A stretch of 32,720 nt of DNA from Dyadobacter luteus (lineage in GTDB: Bacteria; Bacteroidota; Bacteroidia; Cytophagales; Spirosomataceae): positions 1 to 32,720 of the forward strand of contig NZ_QNUL01000043.1 of the NCBI RefSeq assembly GCF_003383615.1, in the 5' to 3' direction. Positions 23,483-31,426 of this stretch are shown here, in pieces (within the stretch, counting starts at the first letter, position 1; the number at the start of each line of letters is the position of its first letter). Under the pieces are notes generated by a model. That model saw only the letters and a program-made list of their open reading frames with translations. It was not told where the DNA came from and ran no database searches. Both the position numbers and the translations under genes were made by a program.

Positions 23483-26400
23483 TTAATGCAGCCAGGTTTT
23501 AATACACTCTTCTAAAATTTCCTTTAATACTGGTTTGGACAAATAGTCGTTCATGCCGGAATCTATACACCGTTCACGCTCACCTTTCACTGTTCCCGCT
23601 GTCACCGCAATAATGGGTACATGTGTACCGTTTTTCATTTTTCTAATTGCCGCACTTGCCTCGTAGCCGTTCATATCAGGCATCTGAATATCCATCAAAA
23701 TCAGGTCAGGTTTATTCTTTTCAAATGCGGCAACGGCTTCTAGCCCATTTTTTGCTTCGATAATTCTATAATCAGGATTGATCTTGGTCAACATCGTTTT
23801 AATCAGTAACATGTTAATCATATGATCCTCGGCAATCAATATCGTCATGGCTTTTTTCTCTGGCTGGTGGGAGGAAGACGTGGTGTGTTCGGTAAATGAA
23901 CGGTTTTTAATCAAGGTATCGTTCTTTGCTTCCGCAATTTCACCCAGGATAGCAAAAAGTTGTTGAATTTTAACAGGCTTTAATAATCTGCTCGTCGGTG
24001 TCGTCAATTCGTTTGCAGGCATTTGCAGGTTAACCTCAGAAGGGCGATTTAACAGAATAACCGGTGCTATATTCTGGCAGCGCTGGACAATTGATTCAAA
24101 ATTTTCTTCCTTGTTTTTGCCTGTACCGTCATGAGAGAAATCAAGCAGAATGGCATCATAATGCATACCACTATTTACTTTCGCCAATGCCTCATTGAAA
24201 TCCGTAAAATAATCTGATGCTATTTCTTTATGCCTTAACATATCAGATATAATCTGACCGTTGCGTTGATTCTTATCAATAATCATTACACGGTTTATTT
24301 TATCCTGATGCGCCCATTTGAGACGGGAACAGGAGTTGGATGGTTCCAGAATTACATCAAAGAAAAATTCGCTTCCTATGCCCGGTACACTTTGAAGCTG
24401 TAGCGAACTGTTCATCAAACCGAGCAAATTGTTGGAAATACTGATACCAAGTCCCGTTCCCCCAAATCGCTTGGTTGTTGAAGAATCCTCTTGTGCAAAC
24501 GCTTCGAAAATCCGCTTTTGGTTATGAACCTCTATACCGATACCAGTATCCCTTACTGAAAAACGAAAGTTCCATTGTTTCGGATTGTCAGAAGCCAGCA
24601 CTACCACCTTCAGTTCAATCTCCCCGTTGATGGTAAATTTGACGGCATTGCTCATCAAATTGAGTAATATCTGTTTGAGGCGTATCTTGTCGGTATAAAC
24701 AAAATGGGGGACATCTGCTGAGATGTCCAGCAGGATTTCCAAATTCTTCTGGTGTGCCTGAAATGTAATCAGGTCGGTAACCTGTCCGCAAAGATCCAGA
24801 AGGTCGGTCTTTTCATGGAGCAGTTCCAGCTTACCGGCCTCAATTTTGGAAAAATCGAGAATGTCATTGATAATGTCGAGCAGGGCAGTTGCAGACTGTT
24901 GCACCATTGAAATGTACTGTTGCTGCGGAGCGTCAAGTTGTGTTTTAATTAATAAATCCGTAAAACCGATAATCCCGTTCAGCGGAGTTCGAATCTCGTG
25001 GCTCATGTTGGCCAAAAATTCAGATTTTGATTTACTTGCAGCCTCTGCGTTTTTACGCGCATGGCTTAATTGTAGTTCAAAAATTTTATGTTCGGTAATA
25101 TCCTGTGAGCTTCCATATACTCTCACACACTTTCCGTTTACAAAGACCGCAGCACCGATCGTGCGCATCCAGATGACATTATTATTTTTTGTTATGATTT
25201 CCAGTTCCAGATCATAACTGGTTCCATGCTCAATGCATGCAGCCAAGGCTGCTTTCAAGCGCGCGGTCTGCTCTCCTGGTCTGTAAAAAGACATCGCAGA
25301 TTCAAGCGTTGGAATATAATCCTGTTCTACCTCATGCAGTTGTTTTAGGGCAGGTGTCCAAAACACTTCCTGACTTTCCAAATCGTATCGCCAGCCGCCT
25401 ATTTTAGCCACACGATTGGTCTGTTCCAGTATTTCCCTTGTTCTTTGTAACTCATATTCTGACCGCTTTCTCACCGAAATATCCCGGCATACGGCAATCA
25501 GGTTGGTACGCTCTCCTTTATTATTAAATACGGGAGTGAGCGTTAAATCTGCCCAAAATTTGTCTCCATCCTGAGTTAAAAGAATGATTTCATCTGTTAA
25601 AATCTCTTCCTTCTCAAAAATGGAATGAAGCCGGATTAACACTTCTTGCTTATTATGAGAATTGTCAAACAGGATCATCAGGTTTTTTCCGTGAATATCT
25701 GTGTCGCTTTTTCTGGTTCGTTTTTTGAAAGCTTCATTTATCCAGGTAATGCGCCCTGTTTCGTCAGCGATTACGATCAGATCTCTTGTGCTGGAAGCTA
25801 CCAAAGCCAACTCATGCATTTGTTCGCGCGACTTTTTCAGTTGGGTAATGTCGTGGCTGGTGAGGATAATATTATTAGTATTGGTATCAATTTTGGCCGT
25901 GGTGATGCTCCACGACCATCCTCCATCGCTATGAAGAATCCTATGCTCTACTCCGGGAAGGGTTTCGCCAGTTTGGACTACATACTGAAGGGTTTGCAAG
26001 CAGAGATCAAGATCATCAGGATGGATGTATTCAATGAAGGACTTGCCAATACTATCTTTTATATTGTGGCCGTAAAATTCTGTCCAGTTGGGTGTTATGT
26101 AGGAAAAAATCCCATCGTTATTGATGATAAAAAGAACATCCCTTGCATTGCTCACCACGGATAACAGTTCCTCATGAGTGAGAACAGGGTCCGGGCAATT
26201 GTTGTCTGAAATCTGATCAGCGTTGTTTGATGGTAGCTCATAAACCAACTCACTGATACCCCATATCAGCTCACTACTTTTATCTTCAGCTGTTGTAATT
26301 GCTGTTCCTTTAAATGATAATGATTTGCCGATTTCCATGTTAAATCGGAACAGGTGCTCAAAAGTTTTATGGCTATTCAAAGACTCAATCGCATCGTTTT

Positions 26401-26617
26401 CCGCTAGCAGGATTGACTTATAAATAACAGATAAAATATGGGAAGGAGTAAGGCCGAACGATGCTAGTTTATTCTGAAAACATGGGTCTGCCCTGTAAAT
26501 TTCAGACTGGTTATTACCGGGATATATCAGGCCGTCAATAGCATTGGTCCTGATAAAATTTATAAAGGTCTCGTCCCCGGTTATTTTTTCAAATAACTTT
26601 TCCGTAGGATGGTTCAT
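23483..26617 (-). CDS. Hybrid sensor histidine kinase with three PAS domains and two receiver domains
   Basis: A 1044-residue soluble hybrid kinase; no signal peptide or membrane segment is seen. Residues 1-130 form an unassigned sensory region. PAS domains lie at about 148-260 (ISD..LFIINNDGIFSYITPNW), 268-385 (DLIVIADETGRITWINEAF) and 395-515 (VAKIGGWRYDLES..). The kinase core has H540 in ANMSHEIRTPLNGIIGFTDLL, N657 in LMSNAVKF, DTGIGI at 690-695 and FGGTGLGIS at 718-726. A first receiver-like domain (775-895) keeps a central D826 in AILLDFSHDG and K880, but lacks the acidic pair (VMIIDKNQ). A second receiver (923-1044) is complete: IAEDH at 928-932, D976 in LILMDIQMPDMNG, T1006 and K1028. 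No partner regulator is nearby. It faces the SNF2 gene with a 14-base gap. Confidence 0.94.
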   Translation of the reverse strand: MNHPTEKLFEKITGDETFINFIRTNAIDGLIYPGNNQSEIYRADPCFQNKLASFGLTPSHILSVIYKSILLAENDAIESLNSHKTFEHLFRFNMEIGKSLSFKGTAITTAEDKSSELIWGISELVYELPSNNADQISDNNCPDPVLTHEELLSVVSNARDVLFIINNDGIFSYITPNWTEFYGHNIKDSIGKSFIEYIHPDDLDLCLQTLQYVVQTGETLPGVEHRILHSDGGWSWSITTAKIDTNTNNIILTSHDITQLKKSREQMHELALVASSTRDLIVIADETGRITWINEAFKKRTRKSDTDIHGKNLMILFDNSHNKQEVLIRLHSIFEKEEILTDEIILLTQDGDKFWADLTLTPVFNNKGERTNLIAVCRDISVRKRSEYELQRTREILEQTNRVAKIGGWRYDLESQEVFWTPALKQLHEVEQDYIPTLESAMSFYRPGEQTARLKAALAACIEHGTSYDLELEIITKNNNVIWMRTIGAAVFVNGKCVRVYGSSQDITEHKIFELQLSHARKNAEAASKSKSEFLANMSHEIRTPLNGIIGFTDLLIKTQLDAPQQQYISMVQQSATALLDIINDILDFSKIEAGKLELLHEKTDLLDLCGQVTDLITFQAHQKNLEILLDISADVPHFVYTDKIRLKQILLNLMSNAVKFTINGEIELKVVVLASDNPKQWNFRFSVRDTGIGIEVHNQKRIFEAFAQEDSSTTKRFGGTGLGISISNNLLGLMNSSLQLQSVPGIGSEFFFDVILEPSNSCSRLKWAHQDKINRVMIIDKNQRNGQIISDMLRHKEIASDYFTDFNEALAKVNSGMHYDAILLDFSHDGTGKNKEENFESIVQRCQNIAPVILLNRPSEVNLQMPANELTTPTSRLLKPVKIQQLFAILGEIAEAKNDTLIKNRSFTEHTTSSSHQPEKKAMTILIAEDHMINMLLIKTMLTKINPDYRIIEAKNGLEAVAAFEKNKPDLILMDIQMPDMNGYEASAAIRKMKNGTHVPIIAVTAGTVKGERERCIDSGMNDYLSKPVLKEILEECIKTWLH

Positions 26618-26760
26618 CTATGAAGCGTAGGAAATAGCAAAAATTACATCTGTCGGTTGACAAGATACGTAGTAATTTACTTTTCTCCGGCAAGATGTAG
26701 TAGGAATATTAGTGTACTAACTGTTTTAAACACGAGAGTTGTATTGGTAGATATAAGCAA

Positions 26761-26800
26761 CAAAAAGGTGCTGCATTTGCCAATACAATGCAGCACCTTT
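26761..26800 (-). terminator. Rho-independent terminator of the ThuA gene
   Basis: On the minus strand AAAGGTGCTGCATT (26800-26787) pairs perfectly with AATGCAGCACCTTT (26777-26764), 9-base loop, extending into a T-run (to 26762). It lies 26 bases after the stop at 26827. A weaker symmetrical action on the + strand is possible but no + gene ends here. Confidence 0.9.
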
Positions 26801-26826
26801 ATAAATTAAAACAATATGTTAAATCA

Positions 26827-27912
26827 CTATTTCTTTTTGAAAACTTCTCCCGGCATAATCAGCGAATCCCAGTCTGCAAGATCCGCTGGCTTCACGTTTG
26901 TTTTATAGCCGTCAAAATTAAATGTCGTCGGCTTATATGGGCCAACGAATTCAATGTTATTGTCGCCTTTAATTTCCTTTTCCATTCCCAGAGCCCAAAA
27001 CGTACTGTTGATCAGCATTCTTCTGAAATCAGTGTTTAGTAAATCCTCAGAAGCTCCATGCGTGGTGGCAAATGCCCGTCCTGTCTTTCCATCCTGAATT
27101 GAATAATCGCGGATCCATGCTACAGGCAAAAGCTCCTTTGTTTTATCCGGCTCAGAATCCGGTGTCATGCCATTCAGAACCTGACCACGTGCCAGAACCA
27201 CACCTTTAGGGTAGGTTGTATAGGCTCCGGACTGAACAGCCATTTCTTTTACCCCACGCATTATGGGATGCTCAAACTGATTTTCCTCAATTAAAAGTTT
27301 AGAAGATTGCTTATGGTTGGTTCCGTAATGTGATACCCAGGTTTCACCTAAAACCTTTTCCCCGAAACCGTCCGTCCATGCTTTGTCATTTCCCTTATAA
27401 TCCCAGCTGTAATGTCCGTAGGTAGGATTAGATTTGTTGCTGAAAGCGTGTGTAGACGTACGCAATCCAACTACAGGTTTCCCACTTTTTAAATAAGCAT
27501 CAACATGAGCCATTTCGTTATCGGGTAGATTCAAAAACCTTGCGAAAATGACAAACAGATCGGCGTTGTCCAACGCTTGCAGGCCTTTGACATCTGAACT
27601 GCCAGGTAAAATATTGCCGGATTGATCAAGTCCGAAGATAACGGTACAGGTAAATCCATGATGTTTAGCCAGGATTCTTGCAAGTGCCGGAAGAGACTCT
27701 TCACTCCGGTATTCATGATCGGAGGCCAGGAACACAATGTGTTTACCTACACCAGGGCCTTTGTCTCCTTTGTACACAATTTTATAAGCGTCAGCATCCT
27801 GCTTCGACTCCGTAGTGGTTTCATTTGCCTTCTCACTTTCATGGGCTTTTGCACATGCAAAAAAGTGAACTGAATTTCCGAGCAGAAGAATGGCTAAAAG
27901 TATACGTTTCAT
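26827..27912 (-). CDS. ThuA domain-containing lipoprotein
   Basis: A 361-residue ThuA-like protein (trehalose-utilization domain, glutamine-amidotransferase-like fold). The N-terminus MKRILLAILLLGNSVHFFAC looks like a lipoprotein signal with C20, followed by a polar linker (about 21-45). The ThuA domain (about 55-310) shows HIVFLASDHEYRSEESLPALARILAKHHGF, ADLFVIFARFLNLPDNEMAHVDAYLKSGKPVVGLRTSTHAF, WVSHYGTNHKQ, HPIMRGV and GRAFATTHGASEDLLNTDFRRMLINSTFWALGME. Relatives take part in 3-keto-sugar and disaccharide metabolism in planctomycetes and Bacteroidota and often stand beside large cytochrome c proteins, as here. Exact reaction unknown. It starts 42 bases after the ModE-like gene and ends at its own terminator. 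Confidence 0.88.
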   Translation of the reverse strand: MKRILLAILLLGNSVHFFACAKAHESEKANETTTESKQDADAYKIVYKGDKGPGVGKHIVFLASDHEYRSEESLPALARILAKHHGFTCTVIFGLDQSGNILPGSSDVKGLQALDNADLFVIFARFLNLPDNEMAHVDAYLKSGKPVVGLRTSTHAFSNKSNPTYGHYSWDYKGNDKAWTDGFGEKVLGETWVSHYGTNHKQSSKLLIEENQFEHPIMRGVKEMAVQSGAYTTYPKGVVLARGQVLNGMTPDSEPDKTKELLPVAWIRDYSIQDGKTGRAFATTHGASEDLLNTDFRRMLINSTFWALGMEKEIKGDNNIEFVGPYKPTTFNFDGYKTNVKPADLADWDSLIMPGEVFKKK

Positions 27913-27954
27913 CAGTATGTTGTATAAGGTCAGATATGATGTTTTGAAGGATTT

Positions 27955-28299
27955 TCAGATTAATTTGATAAGCTCCTTTTCAGCTTCGAGCACTTCGGTG
28001 AGTTTTCCCGTAAGCTGTTTGTATGCTATGATCACTTGCTTAGCCTGGTCGGTCAACTGTGCACCGCCACCTTGTTGTCCTCCTTTTTGCGTGATGACAT
28101 ACGGCTGGCTTCCCAGTGTATTCAGGGCATCTACCATGGCCCATGCTTTTTTATAGGACATTCCCATCGCTTTGGCAGCCTTTACAATTGAGCCTGTTTC
28201 TTCAATCCCTTCGAGTAGTTCCATGCGTCCGGGGCCGAAAAACTTCTGGCCATCTACAAAAACCCAATGACGCATTAGCAGATTTATATCTTTCTTCAT
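27955..28299 (-). CDS. ModE-like winged-helix regulator, DNA-binding domain only
   Basis: A 114-residue winged helix-turn-helix protein matching the N-terminal DNA-binding domain of ModE. Recognisable are GPGRMELLEGIEETGSIVKAAKAMGMSYKKAWAMVDALNTL (about 23-63) and the wing GGGAQLTDQAKQVIIAYKQL. The C-terminal TOBE/Mop molybdate-binding domains are missing; a leucine/lysine-rich helix closes the protein and may serve dimerisation. It lies 111 bases after the cytochrome gene, past a terminator, and 42 bases before the ThuA gene, with which it is probably co-transcribed. It may act on molybdate genes elsewhere or on this cluster; the sequence does not say. Confidence 0.9.
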   Translation of the reverse strand: MKKDINLLMRHWVFVDGQKFFGPGRMELLEGIEETGSIVKAAKAMGMSYKKAWAMVDALNTLGSQPYVITQKGGQQGGGAQLTDQAKQVIIAYKQLTGKLTEVLEAEKELIKLI

Positions 28300-28353
28300 T
28301 ACTTATTTTGGCAGTTGTTGAATGCCGAAGTTAAATTCTTTTAGGTAGTAAAA

Positions 28354-28393
28354 GCAAAAAAAGGCGACACAATACTCTGATTGTGCCGCCTTT
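28354..28393 (-). terminator. Rho-independent terminator of the cytochrome gene
   Basis: On the minus strand AAAGGCGGCACAAT (28393-28380) pairs with ATTGTGTCGCCTTT (28373-28360), one mismatch, 6-base loop, followed by a run of T (28359-28355). It starts 17 bases after the stop at 28411 and separates the cytochrome gene from the ModE/ThuA pair. Confidence 0.9.
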
Positions 28394-28410
28394 ACTCATT
28401 ACGCTAATAA

Positions 28411-31065
28411 TTATTTCTTCTGTTCGTACAGGAATGTGATCAATGAAGCAAGCTCTTCGTATGACAAAGAGTTAGCCAACCCTGAAGGCATCATTGAATC
28501 TTCCAGCTCCTGACGTGATATAATGTCTTTCGTTTTGATCGTATAAACCTGACCTGTTATATCTCTCAGTACAAGGCGGTCCGCTGATTCGCTGGTTACA
28601 AATCCCATATAGCTTTTGTCTCCTTTGGCATTGATCAATACAGAAGCAAAACCTTGTGAGATAGAAGCATTTGGTTTCAGGATCGATTCTGCGATCTGCT
28701 CACGGTTCATAATAGATCCGATCTGTCCCATGAAGGGCCCTTTCATCGCTTCACCTTTGCTGATGCTGTGGCATGCAATACATCCCTGTTGTGTGAACAG
28801 CTCTTTACCCAGAGCAGCATTCCCAGGAATTTTAGCCATAGCAAGCATTACATCTTCAATTGAAGATTCACCAACCTGACCTTTTTTGTTACGGATTTTT
28901 TCCAAATCCACTTTTACTTCTTCTTTCACCGCCAGCACTTCGTCTCCACCGAATTCGGTAATATCCATGCGGTGTTTCGCATTCAGGTCAGCAAAGAATT
29001 GTTTGCCGGCTGCATCTGCTTTGTTGAATTCACGTGTCAAAATATCTTTAATCGCCGCAGAAGATTCCCATGTAATCGCTTTGTAGTACGGACCATGTGT
29101 ATCAGGACGTGTGCTCCACCACCATGATCCGTCATAGTCTGCTTCTTTTTTATACAAACGAGACAACGTGTTTAGAATCTCAGATTTTAGTTTGGCATCC
29201 GTAGCCTTATCGTAAGCAGCGATTAGCCCTTTCACCGCTTTGTCGTCGTGCATATAACGCAATGCCCAAAGCGCGATGGTGGAGTTTTCTGTGCCAATGG
29301 CAGCAACACAAGCATCTACTGCATTAAGGCTGACAAGCGAACGAACAGCAATGTGAGGCAGGATGATCGCCTGGTTAGGAGTTGCATGAGGGCCTTCCAC
29401 ACCTTTAGCAGGAGCTACAAAAGAAGCAGGCACTTTTGTTTGTAACAAAGCCTGAGCAGCTTCCACACGACCTAATCTTCCTAATCCGATCTCAGCTATC
29501 AGACGTACTCTTGGAGACGGATCGTTAAGTGCTTTCAGATATAGTTCTGTAGGAACATTTTTGGTAAATGCTTTTCTGTCAGTAATCGCACGAAGAGTCA
29601 ATTCACGAACTGCTTCGTCTTCTGATAATTTGATCAGGTTAGCGATACCGGATTCTCCAGCCAATTGTGCGTAGGTAAAAATACCCGCCGAACGTGTATA
29701 CAACGGTAACTTTTTATCTGCAGCGAGTTTCCATACTGCAGCTGTTGTAGATTTAGCCGGGCGGTTCAATAATTCCTGCTGCGCTGCAAGACGAGCAACA
29801 CCACTTCCCGATTTCAGGACAGTAATCAGCTGTTTAACAGACGCCTTTTTCACATCAGCAAATGCTTTGTAAGTCCACTGTTGAGGAACTGCGCGAACTA
29901 CAAAACCTTTTGCATCGCTACCCGAGTAACCTGCACCGTCCCATGCTGATAGGTATGCACGTCCGGAAGCATCTACATCAATATCAGTGATCTGAGAAAG
30001 TTTGATAAAATCTTCTTCCTGTTGGGTGAAGCTTGGTCCGTCTGCTTTTACACGGTGGATGTACAGCTGGTTTCTTCCCCAGTCTGCCATCATTGGTACG
30101 TTGTTGTACTTGGCAGGCCAGGTATCATCGTCCATAAATAAGGCGCCCGTTCCTGAACCACCACCAAGGTCTACCAAAGCAGGAATAATCTCCTCTGTAA
30201 AGTGTTGGAACAACACAGGATAACCATATTCTCCGGACTGAATCTGGTTGCTGAAACGAATATTCCAACCGCCACCATCATTCGTATTTCCTCTTGTGAA
30301 AATGTTCATGTAAGGGTCGATGGCAACATCATAAATGTTACGCATACCGTGTGTATAAATCTCCATTTCAGTACCATCCGGTCTTACACGTACGATACCA
30401 CCACCAAGCATAGTAAGTTTTGTTCCCGAGCGGTCTACAGCTCCATGGAATCCGAAGTCACCCACTGCAATGTAAATCCAGCCATCAATACCCATACGGA
30501 TACCATTGGTAGCATGATCCGTTCCGCGTGTTTGAATAAACTTCGGCGAGCTGATGTTTTGAATCAACGGTTTTGAAGGTCCGTCAGCGATGCCGTCTCC
30601 GTCCTTATCTTCAAAAACTACGAGGTCCATTCCGGTGGCAATACCTGTTTCCTTTGAAAACGTAGTGTGCAAAACAAAAACCTGATCTCTGTTGGCGATA
30701 ATTCCTCTTGGGTTATCAACGATAGCAAAAACAGTGTTTTTATCCACTTTACCATCATTGTCAGTGTCAACAAGTCTGACAATCTTTCCTTTTCCAATTT
30801 CCTTTCCGAGAGATCCGATCATGTCGATACCAACATAAACCTCCCCTGTAGCAGCGACTGCCAGACAAGAAGGGCTGGGGGTAAGGGCAGATCCGGCAAA
30901 GTGGGTAAGTTTCAACTCAGCAGGGTAACTGGCTGCATTCGGCAAGGAATCAGCCTTGCTACTCATAACGTACTTGTCTCCGTTAACGGTCGTGTCAATT
31001 TGTAGAGGATTAAACCAAAACAAAAACAACAAGACAGAAAACAGGCTTAATGTAATTTTTAACAT
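28411..31065 (-). CDS. Periplasmic beta-propeller / HEAT / cytochrome c fusion protein (PVC-type CxxCH protein)
   Basis: An 884-residue exported protein. N-terminal signal or anchor (MLKITLSLFSVLLFLFWFNP). Residues about 50-400 form a beta-propeller related to sugar dehydrogenases, with two calcium-loop-like motifs (DTDNDGKVD and EDKDGDGIADG), ATNGIRMGIDGWIYIAVGDFGFHG, THGMRNIYDVAIDP and the final DASGRAYLSAWDGAGYSGSDAKGFVVR. A central alpha-helical region (about 410-720) looks like HEAT repeats (ELYLKALNDPSPRVRLIAEIGLGRLGRVEAAQALL). The C-terminal cytochrome c domain has the heme motif CIACH at 762-766 and a second part with PSG near the end. This is the membrane-bound dehydrogenase/PVC-type layout, thought to oxidise a sugar or alcohol and pass electrons to the chain. 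It diverges from the Gfo/Idh gene; a LacI-type operator lies 43-56 bases upstream of the start. Confidence 0.9.
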   Translation of the reverse strand: MLKITLSLFSVLLFLFWFNPLQIDTTVNGDKYVMSSKADSLPNAASYPAELKLTHFAGSALTPSPSCLAVAATGEVYVGIDMIGSLGKEIGKGKIVRLVDTDNDGKVDKNTVFAIVDNPRGIIANRDQVFVLHTTFSKETGIATGMDLVVFEDKDGDGIADGPSKPLIQNISSPKFIQTRGTDHATNGIRMGIDGWIYIAVGDFGFHGAVDRSGTKLTMLGGGIVRVRPDGTEMEIYTHGMRNIYDVAIDPYMNIFTRGNTNDGGGWNIRFSNQIQSGEYGYPVLFQHFTEEIIPALVDLGGGSGTGALFMDDDTWPAKYNNVPMMADWGRNQLYIHRVKADGPSFTQQEEDFIKLSQITDIDVDASGRAYLSAWDGAGYSGSDAKGFVVRAVPQQWTYKAFADVKKASVKQLITVLKSGSGVARLAAQQELLNRPAKSTTAAVWKLAADKKLPLYTRSAGIFTYAQLAGESGIANLIKLSEDEAVRELTLRAITDRKAFTKNVPTELYLKALNDPSPRVRLIAEIGLGRLGRVEAAQALLQTKVPASFVAPAKGVEGPHATPNQAIILPHIAVRSLVSLNAVDACVAAIGTENSTIALWALRYMHDDKAVKGLIAAYDKATDAKLKSEILNTLSRLYKKEADYDGSWWWSTRPDTHGPYYKAITWESSAAIKDILTREFNKADAAGKQFFADLNAKHRMDITEFGGDEVLAVKEEVKVDLEKIRNKKGQVGESSIEDVMLAMAKIPGNAALGKELFTQQGCIACHSISKGEAMKGPFMGQIGSIMNREQIAESILKPNASISQGFASVLINAKGDKSYMGFVTSESADRLVLRDITGQVYTIKTKDIISRQELEDSMMPSGLANSLSYEELASLITFLYEQKK

Positions 31066-31107
31066 AGATTAAATAGTATTAAAGGACTGAGAAGGTGAAG
31101 AATTAAA

Positions 31108-31121
31108 TGCAAACGATTGCA
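31108..31121. promoter_or_regulatory. LacI/GalR-type operator O1
   Basis: TGCAAACGATTGCA has arms TGCAA / TTGCA around a central CG, the standard LacI/GalR-family layout. It lies 43 bases upstream of the cytochrome gene start, downstream of the proposed minus-strand -7 box, so a bound repressor would block transcription. Confidence 0.75.
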
Positions 31122-31300
31122 ACTTAATTTTATCGACCCAAAATCTGCTGTAAGGCCGCAAAAATAGCATCAAAATATGAAAAATAAGTGTCGCAGGGAC
31201 ATCTTTGATTAATGGAAATGACAAAATAGGGGACAAAGTCTAAAATAAGTGGAAAATGTTCTATTTGCAACCAGCTCTCTATCTTTCAGAATTATAGAAA

Positions 31301-31314
31301 TGTAATCGATTGCA
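31301..31314. promoter_or_regulatory. LacI/GalR-type operator O2
   Basis: TGTAATCGATTGCA differs from O1 at 2 of 14 positions and keeps the central CG with AATCGATT core. It lies about 113-126 bases upstream of the Gfo/Idh start and 193 bases from O1. Confidence 0.7.
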
Positions 31315-31367
31315 ATGTTATATTAATAGTTTGTCAGGGATAGATACATTATTTTAAGTCATTTCAA

Positions 31368-31375
31368 TATCTTTG
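31368..31375 (+). promoter_or_regulatory. -7 box of the Gfo/Idh promoter
   Basis: TATCTTTG matches TAnnTTTG. No TTTG is found at the usual distance upstream (the nearest, 31330-31333, is 34 bases away), so the promoter may need an activator. Transcription would start near 31381, with a leader of about 46 bases to the ATG at 31427. Confidence 0.5.
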
Positions 31376-31426
31376 ATAATCTGGTATTCGCCAGTCCTCT
31401 TATTACAAAGGCTAACCCAAAATCAA

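Larger units (their letters stand above)
31066..31426. other. Divergent regulatory region of 361 bases with two LacI-type operators
   Basis: It holds no gene and separates the cytochrome gene (-) from the Gfo/Idh gene (+). Besides the two operators listed separately, a -7-like TATTTTTG on the minus strand (31166-31159) has no matching TTTG at -33. On the + strand TATCTTTG at 31368-31375 is a good -7 box, about 52 bases before the ATG at 31427. Confidence 0.6.

Noticed and set aside
25646..26164. 172-residue + strand frame inside the hybrid kinase gene
   Set aside because: Antisense shadow of PAS-domain coding sequence.
30202..30576. 124-residue + strand frame inside the cytochrome gene
   Set aside because: Antisense shadow; the propeller motifs on the other strand are unmistakable.
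31373..31426. TTG start of the Gfo/Idh protein
   Set aside because: It overlaps the proposed -7 box, and the ATG at 31427 puts the twin-arginine motif at the right distance from the N-terminus.
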